Below the pieces are notes generated by a model, which was not told the DNA's origin, ran no database searches, and worked only from the letters and a program-made list of their open reading frames with translations. From the NCBI RefSeq assembly GCF_000275845.1, contig NW_006766939.1:112762-176761 (forward strand): a stretch of 64,000 bases of DNA. The letters are read 5' to 3'. How positions within the stretch are numbered: position 1 is the first letter of the stretch; each line of letters opens with the position of its first letter. The translations under genes and the position numbers were made by a program. This document shows positions 12,083 to 23,205 of the stretch, in pieces. This DNA comes from Dichomitus squalens LYAD-421 SS1 (Eukaryota > Basidiomycota > Agaricomycetes > Polyporales > Polyporaceae).

Positions 12083-13111
12083 TACCGGCGCCATCTACGA
12101 GCATGGCCCAAAGCGATGTAGAGGGTCCTGCTCAAAACATAGTCGATGATACTCACAAGCACATCGCACGTGTCGGTACGACGCAAATTGACTGAATGCA
12201 CGACTCTCACCTTCTACTTGCTCTGACCATGACCTCTCGTGGGTGTCGCATCCGGTTCAGGCAAGTCATAGGTATCCGGTGAAGACAGATATCCCGCAGG
12301 CTGATGACAGGGCAGGGCGAATGTGACGGAGCTCCTCGAGGATGGTCGCCTGAGACGGCGAGAGGGGTGACGGGAGCGTGCAGTAGCATATCTTCGGGTG
12401 GCAGGATAGATGTACCGCGACGCTGTGAGGGCGTAGCTATGTAGACAGCAGGAGGTACGCCGAGGAATGGCTGACCCGAGCGTACGGAGAGCATGCGCAA
12501 CACAGCAAAAAGGTAGCATGCTGTAGAGGGAGATGTTGAGAGCTGTAGAGAATAGAGTCGCTGTTCGAATACCAGGACGACAGTAAGCAGTAAGCAGATG
12601 GTGGGTGGGAGGCAATGTCCGAGGGAGCACAGAGCGAGGCAGCGCCCAGGCGCTGGCCTGCGGTGTCTGTGGACACTTGTCGCGCTGGCTGTGGACACTT
12701 GTCGCGCTGGCTGTGGACACTTGTCGCGCTGGCTGTGGACACTTGTCGCGCTGGCTGTGGCACGCTTTTGTTCATGCGGTGTCCACGCGGGGAGAAACAG
12801 GGCCCTTTGAGCGACCCCGCCGTGCTGCGTACCTCGTCTGCCAGTACATTGCCCGCGAACGCCGCACTTCCACTCCGGGGGGTGGTGCAGGGCGCGATCT
12901 CGCTCGCTGGTGGCGTGGCTGTCGCTGGACTGACCTTGGGCGGACGCGGCTGTTGCCCGGCCTGCAACGCGGTCTCAGGCATTGCGTAGTTTGTACACTA
13001 GTCTGTACGAGTTCTGCACACTGAACGACAGACGGACTTGCAGCAGTTGCGATCTCGCGGCGTTACTGTACTACAGAAGTGCTGAGGCGGTCCACAACGT
13101 CCGCAATGATG
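12083..13111. other. no supported gene; contains a 22-bp tandem repeat
   Basis: Several overlapping minus-strand frames exist (for example 12982-12437), but all run through the 22-bp repeat in multiple frames, and none shows a domain-like sequence. Confidence 0.4.
12667..12754. repeat. tandem repeat, four copies of a 22-bp unit
   Basis: Four exact copies of CTGTGGACACTTGTCGCGCTGG are present at 12667, 12689, 12711 and 12733, followed by a partial fifth copy (CTGTGG). Because 22 is not a multiple of three, the repeat opens similar peptide repeats in all frames, which explains the overlapping long frames here. Confidence 0.95.
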
Positions 13112-13220
13112 TAGTCTCGTGACCAGACGTTCGGAGCTTGAATCGGATGCGAAAAACCGGGGGCATCCGAGCTCCTGAACGTCTGGTGGCTTTACCCCCG
13201 TGACTCCCCGCTCGGTGACC
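13112..13220 (+). repeat. left terminal inverted repeat, with internal hairpin
   Basis: This arm is identical in reverse complement to 13834-13942. Inside it, 13122-13187 folds back on itself. ACCAGACGTTC pairs with GAACGTCTGGT, GGAGCT with AGCTCC and CGGATGC with GCATCCG, around a loop of about 12 nt and with a 5-nt bulge on one side. Confidence 0.95.
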
Positions 13221-13833
13221 TGTGGTCACATATCGATCCCATTTGAGGCAGTCCGAACAAGTCGGAGGGCGACTCCAGTGTGCGATGTGGCGGCCTGCTG
13301 TTGTAGTTACACCTTGCGAAACCTCCTGTACTGGACACAATGATCTCCTGGATTATCATGTCTGGCTTGCTCTAATATACTCTACATGGCTATTGTTACT
13401 CTCTGACTACTGTCCCACGAAGAACACGCCCGCTCATATGCCGTCCTGGAAGCCGCCCGAGAAGCCGCCAAAGCCTCGCGTGGATACAACTCAGAGGCCA
13501 CACAGCAAAGGCTTGAAGAGACCTTCCGACAGCGCATGGGAGGGAAGGTGCCACACCAGTGGCAGGCGGATGTCTCAGAGGCGCTGTTGGTGGGATTAGA
13601 CTGGGTGCGCGAGGATCTATAAGCGCCCATGGAGCGGACTACTGTGTACTGCCTATATGAGAGATAGACAGATTGAGTATGGAGGATGTGTAGCAAAGGC
13701 TTGTAGATGTCATAGAGACGTACCAGTTAGAGGAGTGTCGACAAAGAGCGGAGTAGGCTCAGCGCGACTCGAAGATAGCGGGGAGATAAGCAGGCAGACG
13801 CGCACGAAGGACAAGAGGCAGGGAGGTCACACC

Positions 13834-13942
13834 GGTCACCGAGCGGGGAGTCACGGGGGTAAAGCCACCAGACGTTCAGGAGCTCGGATGCCCCCGGTTT
13901 TTCGCATCCGATTCAAGCTCCGAACGTCTGGTCACGAGACTA
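13834..13942 (-). repeat. right terminal inverted repeat, with internal hairpin
   Basis: This is the perfect reverse complement of the left arm and contains the same 66-nt internal hairpin. Confidence 0.95.
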
Positions 13943-16558
13943 GTATCCATGGCCTCATCCACTCTACATTCTCGACAAGTCCTGCATCTCCTGCCTTCCT
14001 CCGTATCCGACCTAGTATATATTATTCGTCTACTTAGACTCCTTTCACTAGGGTCTGCAGATACGTATAGCGTCTTGGTCTCTGCACTTCTGCCGTACGA
14101 TCGCACCCGCACCTTCCCTTGAAAAGTTCCTACTACTCCGTCTCCGCCTTGCTCTATGTCTTCTCCCTCTCGTGACCCAGCTGCATCTCCCTGACCTCTT
14201 GTGTCTCACATGGCATGGAGCCCGAGGCTATCACGGCGAGGGACAATGTCTGCTGCATTTCCAACAAATCCAACGTGCGTTACGTGCATATGATGTGGAC
14301 CCGAACCACTGCAGGCACAGAGTCCCCGAAACTAACTCGAGCCCTCACGTACAGTGATCACTGGAACTCCGGAACACGACTTGGCTCTTTCCCGACAAAT
14401 TAGAGGCTACCTGCTCCGAATTCGAACTGTGAGTTGCAAATGCTACCTGGGTTGGATGGGACCGGCTTGTATCGTGTGACGATACATGGTATTATGTTAT
14501 GTCAATGTCTTGACTATGCAATCCGTAAGTCGCCATCAGCTCATTTGTTGTCGCAGAGATACACCGGCGTACAGACCACCCCTATTGACATGTGAACACG
14601 ATCTACTGCTCGAACTCTACCACCGGAATTGGTCCAGTCGTTACCTCCGGATACCTGTCGTGCGTATACACCTTGAGCTTCTCCCAAGCCTACCAACAAT
14701 TACAACCATCCGTGCTCTCCACTCTCTCATCGGCCCCGCCATTCCCGCGGCCCTTCCCTTCGCTCCTAACCCTACCGCACTGGCTTTCTACGCAAGTCCT
14801 CCATAGCGAAGGACGCTATGGTACTAAGGAAGACAACAACGGGGTGGGGGCGATCGGTGATTGTCGGTGTGTGGGCAGCCAAAGAACAAGAGTGCAGACG
14901 TTGTGTTGTCATGTTGTATGGGCGCAGCGGGTGAGTTCTCGTTCGTCCATCTCCTGCACTTTCCTTTTGCGAGTTCCAGACCCAGTGCTTGCGTGCCATC
15001 CCATCCCCATCAAGCCGACATGAGAGGGCAGGCTCAGCTCTGCCGTATGGAGTGTCGACTGGGAGCCACGTGTCAGAGACATTTGCTGACACGGGAACGT
15101 CAATTCATAGGACGGGTCCCATCTCCACTTTGTCGAGATCGCTCATGCTACGAAGCTCCTGCGACGGCGGGCTGGAGGGTCCCTGTGAGTGTTGAGCGCC
15201 ATACCATCCCGAACGTCAAGGGCATCCATCTCACCCAGCTGCTGACAGCCAGCGAGGCCATGCAGGTCCTCCTCGCACTCGCCAACTGATTCCTCATAGC
15301 CGCCTTCGCCCAACCTCTCACTCAAGGCGGAACGCAAACCTTCGGTGCGGCCTGCAACTAGTCTGTCTTGCGCAATGCCCGAGCTCAAGACCACTGCATC
15401 AAAGTAGGCACTTCCCAAATGAGCGGGGTGAGTTCCTCATTTACATTGCATGCCGTCATTATCGAGAAATTAAGCAGACAGTTATAGGTCGGTGCTCCTA
15501 AGTCCTAGGTGCTCTCGTCAAGCTATGCATCACACCCGCTTGGAGGATGCCAACTGCTCGCGCTTTCCAAAGAGGCCTGGAGCAGAGGTTCACTTGGTGG
15601 AGTACGCCTTACGATGGATGCTGTATGCTGTCGATTGGGCTATCACATCTTTCAGTTTACCTTGTAGCTGTGATTTCTTTGCTATCCGGCTGCGCAAACT
15701 GCATGCCCTCGTCAGCCATCACTGGAAAAGCTTCTTATTATACATAGTACAATTTCTTTGGGCAATTTCTCCGTTCGAAAACGTTCTTGGGCCTCTAGGT
15801 CATGCTGCCGCAGATCAACTCAATGCGCGCAAGACTGCACGGGAACTATCCGCTGGCGATCGCAGCCTTGACGTTCCCATCCCCACGCTCCAGTCACGGC
15901 CCCCGTCCCAGAGTCCCGTGCATTCCCTTTCATGAAGCTCTCGCATCTGCTCTGCTCCGCCAAGAGCCTCTCAGATGACTTCATGTCTCGGTACCATGCC
16001 TCTGAGTGTAAACTGTCTGCTTCACACGGCGACGATTGTGGCTCCAGAAAGCATGCATACGTAGCTAGTCAAAAGGTACGCAGCCATCATGCAGTCCCGA
16101 AACGTTGTCCTGACCAGACCTCTGGTATGCAGGCACACTCCCGCTCCGCTCATGCACTTTCCACATCCTTGTTTCTGGGATATGAACGTCTCACATAGCA
16201 TTTCCGCAACCCAGCGGTTTGGATGACGTCGAATCTAGGGAGACGTCCGTTCGGTGCGCAAGCTTTCTCCTCATACAACTGCGCTATCGTTGATATGACT
16301 GAATGGTTCGCTATGGCTATGTCATACGACAAGGCACTGACTTCTGGGGTATGTCGTGTGCTCCATACAGTGTCCGGTTGTCCCTAACGTCTTCCCGGCT
16401 TATCTTGTACAAGTCCCGCCAAATCGCACGCGCAGGCCGCACAGTATCCGCCCGTCCAGTGCGGTGGACCGTGGCGCCCCGCTTGAAGACACCATCATAT
16501 ATCATTCCCATATGCACTCCCGCAAACCGTCGCCCCTCCCTCTCACAACACCCGCACG
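13943..16558. other. long stretch without a confident gene
   Basis: No frame could be tied to a family. A minus-strand frame at 15418-15143 (acidic, Gly/Glu-rich) and a plus-strand frame at 15492-15935 could be exons of unknown genes. A short plus-strand peptide near 14700-14806 (TTIRALHSLIGPAIPAALP) weakly resembles the N-terminus of the downstream O-methyltransferase (TLRALHAVIGDAISDI), which could mean a decayed paralogue. The rest shows nothing recognisable. Confidence 0.35.
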
Positions 16559-18786
16559 ATGACATTTGCGACCCTCCGTGCCCTCCATGCCGTCATCGGC
16601 GACGCCATCTCCGACATCGAATCGACCTATGGAGCGCACGAGCTCGACTTCCCCTCGCTCGACGTGCCCTACTACGCTAACACGTCTCTGACCACGATGG
16701 ACCAGCAGAGAGCAGAGGAGTTGAGAGGGGACCCTGTAGTATTTGGAGCCGCGAACACGATTGTCGCCGCTTGCGGGCAGCTTGCGGCGGTGGTGCATAA
16801 GCCATTCTTTTCGTTGGTCGAGGGGGCACAAGGGGTAGGTGTCCTCATTCGTCGAGTTCTTAATTGAGTTCTTGACTTTCCTTCTGTTTTCGATATTGCA
16901 TATCCTTGTCATCGATACTGTGCCTATCGTATTCATTCGGGTCATGCACCCGACGATTGAAGTCTACAGAAGCAGGACGCTCGCTGACATGAAACTGCGA
17001 TCCACAGGGTAACCTCATTGCATGTCTTCAATTCCTTGAAAACACCCACACCGTTGAGATCCTCCGCGAAGCGGGCCCGCAAGGGCTGCACGTCAAGGAC
17101 CTTGCCGCTCGCATAACCGACGTCCGCCGCGGTGCTAACCCGAACGTCAGAGATATCGACCACACGAAGATCAGTACGTCTCCCTTATGTTGCTCGTTGC
17201 ATAGAGGAGCCCGAGCTTACTGTATACATGTAATGAACAACGTGAACAGGCCACGTCCTGCGGCTGCTCGCGACGTATCACTGGCTGCAAGAAGTGCGCC
17301 CCGACGTGTTTGCGAACAACCGCCTATCCTCGTTCATCGACTCAGGGAAATCTACTGCCCAGATTAGATCCTCGTAAGTGTCTTGTCCCCTGTCTAGTAT
17401 GGATACTGCTCACCTGGGGTGTGGGGTACGCCGTACGCATATGCAACAGGCCAGGGACAAAGTACGATGAGACGGACGGCGTTGCGGCCTTCACGGCCAC
17501 CTCTGGCGATGAAGTCATGAAGATCCATTCTGTGCTCGCCGACTGGCTGCTCACAGATGGCGGCTTTGGAGAGAAGATGTACGCCAGTCCGTTCAATCTC
17601 GCGTTCAAGACGGATCTCAAGTACTACGAGTGGCTCGAGGAGCCGGGGAACGAGGCGCGACTGGCGCGGTTTGGTCATTCGATGAACGGGACGAGGTATT
17701 GGGAGCTGGCGGAGAACATCATTTATGGTGCGTACCTGCCTCTTTGCTTTGTGTTCTGCCTCCCTTCGTATCTGGAGGCACTGTGTTGCCCAGTTCCGCG
17801 GTCCGAGACTTAGGGACTCTAGGCTCGGGATCTATACTTCGGACATCATATGATGCAATTCTGCGGTATCATTTAAACCACAGCACACTGATCGGCTTGG
17901 CATGCGACTATTTTGCAGGTTTTCCCTGGCATGAGCTCCCGCGAGATTCTGTCGTGGTCGACATTGGCGGCGGGATCGGGTCCGTGTCTGTCATCCTCGC
18001 GGAAGCATACCCGCATCTACGTTTCGTAGTCGAGGACCGGGCGCCGGTCGTGGCGATCGCTCAGCAGGTGCGCCTTTACCTTTGCTTCTCCATTCGTTAT
18101 GCTCAGTCCGAAGTGTCTGCTGTAAATGCTACTTATCCGCTTGCTGCGTACACGTTGGACAGTCCTGGGGAAACAAGCACACTGATCTCTTCTCCTCGGG
18201 ACGGGTCTCCTACCACACGCAAGATTTCTTCGCGCCTCGCGAATCCTTCGAAGTCCCAGGCCTCGGTACTATCTCCCAGCCGACGGTGTTCCTCCTCCGC
18301 GCCGTCGCCCACAACTGGCCGGATGAATACGTTGTCAGGTGCGTCCTTCTCGCATTGTTCCAGGCCAAATATTGACAAATACTGGTAACTGACAACTGCA
18401 GGATCCTGAAACACCTACGCGCGGCTGCCGGAGAGCACACGAAGCTTCTCATTGTCGACAATCTCCTCACGTTTGCCTGTTTTGACGAAGACAGCAGCGC
18501 AGATATGCGTTCCCTTGTACCCGAGGGCTCTCCGCTCCTCCCCAATCTCGGACGAGCAAGCACCAATGCGTATATCCTTGACGTTTCGGTAAGATAGATT
18601 ATGCTCTCTGGCGGAGAAAAGGGGGGGCTGATATCAGTGTTTTCGTAGATGATGGGGATATTCTCGGCGAAGGAACGGACTTACCGCGAGATGGACGCGC
18701 TGATGCAGAATGCGGGGTGGATGATTGAACGCGTGAAGCGGGCGGTGGGCTCGTTATGGGCATACACGACTGCCACCCCCGTCTAG
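16559..18786 (+). CDS. SAM-dependent O-methyltransferase (fungal plant-OMT family), complete
   Basis: Eight exons join in frame to 497 codons: 16559-16834, 17008-17173, 17250-17373, 17450-17727, 17919-18067, 18163-18338, 18402-18588 and 18649-18786, all GT..AG. The N-terminal half is the helical dimerisation/winged-helix part (THTVEILREAGPQGLHVKDLAARI; HVLRLLATYHWLQEV). The Rossmann part carries the SAM-binding motif VVDIGGGIGSVS near residue 290. The catalytic His lies in LLRAVAHNWPDEY, as in COMT-like enzymes and the sterigmatocystin 8-O-methyltransferase relatives of fungi. The C-terminus has the usual MGIFSAKERTYREMDALM segment. It probably methylates a phenolic hydroxyl of a small molecule; the substrate cannot be told. 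The start ATG lies directly after a CACCCGCACG context with no upstream in-frame ATG that fits. A LINE insertion lies about 110 bp beyond its stop. Confidence 0.9.
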
Positions 18787-18883
18787 AGTGTAACGAGATG
18801 GTTTGCGACGATGGAAGGCAACATGAGTGACTTTCAGGGGGGTAATGCCGAGCCTGTAGGATATGCACATGCATGACACAATT

Positions 18884-18897
18884 GAAGAAGCACGCTC
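18884..18897 (+). repeat. target site duplication, left copy
   Basis: The 14-mer GAAGAAGCACGCTC here is repeated exactly at 20839-20852, at the other end of the LINE fragment. Confidence 0.85.
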
Positions 18898-19383
18898 GCA
18901 GCCCGTTATGTCCGGCAGCATCGCTCACAGCTGCATGAGCTGCTCCACCTCTATGCTAGCCCTGACACCCCACAGCGCATGGAAAAGGTCCAGGCCGTTC
19001 GGCACCATCCCGCTTGGATCCCAGCGCACTGGGTCCACATTGCAAGCTCAAAAGATCAAGCCATGGACGACGATGAAGAATGGGCGAGACGACACAAGAT
19101 ACTGGTATACACAGATGGTTCGCAGAAGCGCGGCAAGGTTGGTGCTTCGGCGGTGCTACTGAGGGCGGGGTCCTCCCGAACCAAGACCCTCTTCTACCAC
19201 CTCGGGTCCGACAAGCACCATGGGATCTACGAGGCGGAGATTATAGGTTCTATTTTAGGTACACAGCTGCTACGGAAGGAACGCCAGGCCGTGCACAACC
19301 CCTCAGTTGCACTTGACAACAAGTCCTCAATAGAGGCGTCAACCCAGATACGTCCGAGACCCAGCCACTATCTCACTGACTAC
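18898..19383 (+). pseudogene. LINE ORF2 C-terminal RNase H domain, partial
   Basis: The open frame runs from the first base of the insertion (AARYVRQHRSQLHELLHLY) to the assembly gap. It contains the RNase H signature ILVYTDGSQKRGKVGASAVLL, with the first catalytic Asp in YTDGS. The second region is GIYEAEIIG, with the Glu, and the third is VALDNKSSIEA, with an Asp (DNK/DN motif). All three acidic positions appear present. No start codon belongs to this fragment; it is the remnant of a longer reverse-transcriptase ORF, cut off at the 5' end. It resembles Tad1/I-group fungal LINEs that carry an RNase H domain (family knowledge). Confidence 0.85.
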
Positions 19384-20358
19384 NNNNNNNNNNNNNNNNN
19401 NNNNNNNNNNNNNNNNNNNNNNNNNNNNNNNNNNNNNNNNNNNNNNNNNNNNNNNNNNNNNNNNNNNNNNNNNNNNNNNNNNNNNNNNNNNNNNNNNNNN
19501 NNNNNNNNNNNNNNNNNNNNNNNNNNNNNNNNNNNNNNNNNNNNNNNNNNNNNNNNNNNNNNNNNNNNNNNNNNNNNNNNNNNNNNNNNNNNNNNNNNNN
19601 NNNNNNNNNNNNNNNNNNNNNNNNNNNNNNNNNNNNNNNNNNNNNNNNNNNNNNNNNNNNNNNNNNNNNNNNNNNNNNNNNNNNNNNNNNNNNNNNNNNN
19701 NNNNNNNNNNNNNNNNNNNNNNNNNNNNNNNNNNNNNNNNNNNNNNNNNNNNNNNNNNNNNNNNNNNNNNNNNNNNNNNNNNNNNNNNNNNNNNNNNNNN
19801 NNNNNNNNNNNNNNNNNNNNNNNNNNNNNNNNNNNNNNNNNNNNNNNNNNNNNNNNNNNNNNNNNNNNNNNNNNNNNNNNNNNNNNNNNNNNNNNNNNNN
19901 NNNNNNNNNNNNNNNNNNNNNNNNNNNNNNNNNNNNNNNNNNNNNNNNNNNNNNNNNNNNNNNNNNNNNNNNNNNNNNNNNNNNNNNNNNNNNNNNNNNN
20001 NNNNNNNNNNNNNNNNNNNNNNNNNNNNNNNNNNNNNNNNNNNNNNNNNNNNNNNNNNNNNNNNNNNNNNNNNNNNNNNNNNNNNNNNNNNNNNNNNNNN
20101 NNNNNNNNNNNNNNNNNNNNNNNNNNNNNNNNNNNNNNNNNNNNNNNNNNNNNNNNNNNNNNNNNNNNNNNNNNNNNNNNNNNNNNNNNNNNNNNNNNNN
20201 NNNNNNNNNNNNNNNNNNNNNNNNNNNNNNNNNNNNNNNNNNNNNNNNNNNNNNNNNNNNNNNNNNNNNNNNNNNNNNNNNNNNNNNNNNNNNNNNNNNN
20301 NNNNNNNNNNNNNNNNNNNNNNNNNNNNNNNNNNNNNNNNNNNNNNNNNNNNNNNNNN
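19384..20358. other. assembly gap (N run, 975 nt)
   Basis: Only N characters are present. Open frames drawn through it are not real. The gap lies wholly within the LINE fragment, so it probably reflects repeat collapse. Confidence 0.99.
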
Positions 20359-20838
20359 TATTCACTGCGCTCTCGTAGATCCCACCGGAAATGTGCGCTG
20401 CGGGCGCCCGCCCGCTCTAGGGGCGGGGGAGTTCTGACGGATGGCGGGGATACCGCCAGACGTACACCTGACCGGCGCAAGAGGCGAGACCCAGGGGCGC
20501 AACCGCACCCAAAGGCCGCAGGTTTATAGCCCGTTCCCTTGCCTTAAATGGCCGGGACTGGGCGGACGTCCGCAACGCACCTTTCCTGAGCCCTGCCCCC
20601 TTCCACACCATTTACGTACTCGAACGTCTCACTCTCGCCCCTGTCTGTACCCTGGCACATCCCCTTGCACCATCCCTCATCGACATCTCTCCCACCACAC
20701 ACCCTTAGATTGCATGAGCATCCTGCTCAACTATGTCCCGCCGACCTCCATCATCACCCAAGTAGACAACAATGTATTTACTGCCTACCATGAGGCTCGG
20801 CCTCGCAGGGCAATAAACGGGATCTAGAAGAAGAAGAA

Positions 20839-20852
20839 GAAGAAGCACGCTC
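20839..20852 (+). repeat. target site duplication, right copy
   Basis: This is an exact repeat of 18884-18897. It directly follows, and partly merges with, a GAA-repeat tail. Confidence 0.85.
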
Positions 20853-20861
20853 ATAAAGTGT

Positions 20862-22362
20862 TCATATTACGGGAGGGTTGTACGAGATGATCAGCCTCCA
20901 TCTTTCCCCTGCCGATACCCTCAAGTCCCTTGAGAGTGCCTTCCGTCCTACTCCTCGCTCTCTCATCGATATCGCCGGCCGCAGCTGTTTTCCCATCGAG
21001 TCCGCCATCCCTACTCCTAGAAGACTTATACTCCGACTACTACCCTCGTCATCAGAGGTGTTATCATATGTCTTCACATGTTTTCCCTTGTCTTTCTCGC
21101 GTGTACGCCACGCCATATCTAGCGGTGGAGCGTCAGCAGCGCCTGTGTAGGCGACTGTGCCTTGCGCGAGGACAACATCCATGCAGCGTAGGTGAAAGAA
21201 CCTCTGTCGAGTCCATGGATAGCTCGTGAGCCAGCAAGTCTGGAGAGTGAGACACATTCTACATACCCTGTTCCATTCATCAATCATATCTGCGACAGGG
21301 CTCTTCCGCTTGCTTTTGACATGCGCACGCAGCGCCTGGCCCGCAATGAACCCTATCGAAATCTCCATCAGCACCTTATACTCAAGGGCCTAGTCCCCAG
21401 GTCACGTCGAACGCCAGTACTTACCTCCAATGAATCCAGCCCTCACTGCGATGGGCGCAGCGCCAGCGACGATCGAATTAACAGGAGTGAGGCCCCCAGC
21501 ACCCTTCAAGTCCTCTAAGAAGCTCGCCCAGTCGTCCTCTTTCACATCGTGCGTCACGAACGGATGCGGTTCCGGGGCGCACGCGCACGTCGGCGGCTCG
21601 CGCGGGAAGCCGTCTCTCTGCAGGTCATCGGAATACGCATAGAGCGTCGCGTGAGGAAATGGGCCGTAAGACAGTCGGTGGGGTGGCGCACGCGCGAAGG
21701 ACTCGGTGCGTGTCGACGTCGGAGCGGGTCGGGCCTGAGGGTGCCAAGAGCCATCACGATTCAATTCGGAGTGAGAGCCGTGCGAGGACCCAATTTGCGA
21801 CGTAGGTGTGGAGGTAGAGCGCACCATGCCCGCGCGGGCACCCCGCTCATCCAAGAATCGCGATGAGGAGACGGATGAAGCGGGAGATTGGAGAGTAACT
21901 CGGTGCGCGACGTCGAGACGGAAGGGGCGTAGTAGCTCGCGACAGAGAGGTGGCGTCCTAAGTCTGTCTCTGAATCTTGGGACACCTGGGCGAACGACGA
22001 CTAAGCGCGCCGTACCCCATCATACTGGAATTCGCATATGGGAAAGGTGTATGCTTTCCATCTTGCATGATGCGCCTCTCCTCGCTCAACATTGTCAGCA
22101 CTGCGTTCGATTGACAACTCGATAGGCTCGGCTCGACGGGGGGCGTGGGCATAAGCATACCGAATGCGCCCGACCTGGAGGCACTGGCATCAGCGAGGTC
22201 TAGAGCATTTACTGCCTCTTCGTATGTTGGTGGGGGAGCTTCGTTGGACGGGCCTGCATCGAGGGTGCCTGCGGTGGTAGATGGCAGATCTTGCTTGGAC
22301 GAAGCGGGGAAGCCGTCCTGACCACCTTTGGTATCATGGGAGTCCTGGTTGATCATAATCAC
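20862..22362 (-). CDS. hypothetical protein with PPxY motif, multi-exon
   Basis: The first exon (22362 to about 22120) carries APPPTYEEAVNALDLADA, a PPxY motif of the kind bound by WW domains of Nedd4/Rsp5 ubiquitin ligases. A middle exon (upstream of 21854, down to 21402) is Ser/Arg/Pro-rich and ends with WASFLEDLKGAGGLTPVNSI followed by a Gly/Ala-rich membrane-like segment. The last exons (from 21374) continue with MEISIGFIAGQALRAHVKSKR, FFHLRCMDVVLAQG and an acidic/Ser tail ending at 20862. An intron of about 60 nt interrupts the EWNR / RFFHLRC junction. This pattern recurs in basidiomycete proteomes as an uncharacterised family. I cannot assign a function; a Rsp5 ligand or membrane-associated adaptor is one possibility. 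The splice between the first and second exons is unresolved. Confidence 0.6.
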
Positions 22363-23205
22363 GTTGGGGAGGTCGACATCTGTGTAGGAGTCAAGAGTTA
22401 GAGTACAGTCGTCAGCGTTAGCAAACTGGGCAGAGGGCCTGCGGGTTCGTGAAGGGCACTGGCAATCTACAAAGAGTATATATCAATGCATGCTCGACAC
22501 ATACGGCGACTCACCCTCGACCTAAGAATATGTTGTTCGTGTATAACATTGCTACTATATAGCGTACTGGGCTGCATGTGTAGGCTACGCGCTGCAGGAG
22601 CCGCGCGCGTGTCTGACATCGGTTATGGAAACCCGGACTCTGGGCCGCGCGCCTGGATAATTATTACATACGTATTGATCAGCTGGACCTTGACCTGGAT
22701 CTGTCTATCCCCAGAGCACGCACTGCGACAAGACAACGCAATGGCAGACATGCGAAGGTCTGAATCTCCGTACTCCGGTCAAAAGGCTTCGAAGTGTTGT
22801 GGCCGCGAGGAAGTAACCTGGTCTCTGCAGGAAGGACGATATACTGTAGTGCACTCGCAAGGGCGTCATGCTGGACGGCGGCGGGGCTCAACCCGGTGTT
22901 TTTGGGCAAGCCGCCGGAACACGTTCTGCAGCTCGGAGAACGCGACTGACAGTCAGGCGACATCAATCGACCTCATGTTCATAACTTTGAAGGGTGCCTG
23001 CTTCATAGGATGAGAAAGACACCTGACAGACACCATCAACCGCCCCCAGTACCTTTTGTACCACTAATGCGTCCAAGGATTCGGTTCAGTTCGAATGACC
23101 GGGGGCTTAGATCATGCCGTACGATGTATAACTTACATCAAATGTGCAAATTGGGAATTGACATATCGTACACGCACCACATCCTATGCCACCCTCTACG
23201 TGCCT
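22363..23205. other. intergenic, nothing recognised
   Basis: Short frames only (22486-23013 plus strand), with no domain-like sequence. The stretch serves as the 5' flank of the PPxY gene and the 3' flank of the aminotransferase gene, both on the minus strand. Confidence 0.4.

Larger units (their letters stand above)
13112..13942. mobile_element. 831-bp non-autonomous element with perfect 109-bp TIRs
   Basis: The segment is bounded by two perfect inverted copies of a 109-bp sequence (13112-13220 and 13834-13942). The outermost bases are TA, consistent with a TA target duplication flanking GTCTCGTGACC...GGTCACGAGAC ends. The 613-bp interior has no recognisable transposase: the plus-strand frame at 13222-13599 and the minus-strand frame at 13696-13382 show no known domain. 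This fits a MITE-like or deletion-derivative DNA transposon mobilised in trans. The perfect identity of the arms suggests recent activity or conversion. Confidence 0.85.
18898..20838 (+). mobile_element. 5'-truncated LINE (non-LTR retrotransposon)
   Basis: The fragment begins abruptly in the middle of an open frame encoding the RNase H end of a LINE ORF2 and ends in a (GAA)n tract. It is flanked by a 14-bp direct duplication. These are the marks of target-primed reverse transcription with 5' truncation. A 975-nt assembly gap (19384-20358) removes most of the middle. The interval lies just downstream of the O-methyltransferase gene, in the same orientation. Confidence 0.85.

Noticed and set aside
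12007..12754. CRISPR-like array
   Set aside because: The units are directly abutting with no spacers, and the genome is eukaryotic.
12207..13024. Several overlapping long frames on both strands
   Set aside because: All cross the 22-bp tandem repeat, which opens all frames; none has a domain-like sequence.
14690..14806. Second O-methyltransferase gene upstream of 16559
   Set aside because: Only about 20 residues resemble the N-terminus of the intact gene and nothing downstream continues the match; kept only as a note.
19373..20529. Open frames spanning the N run
   Set aside because: They exist only because N codons are read as open; the real coding part ends at the gap.
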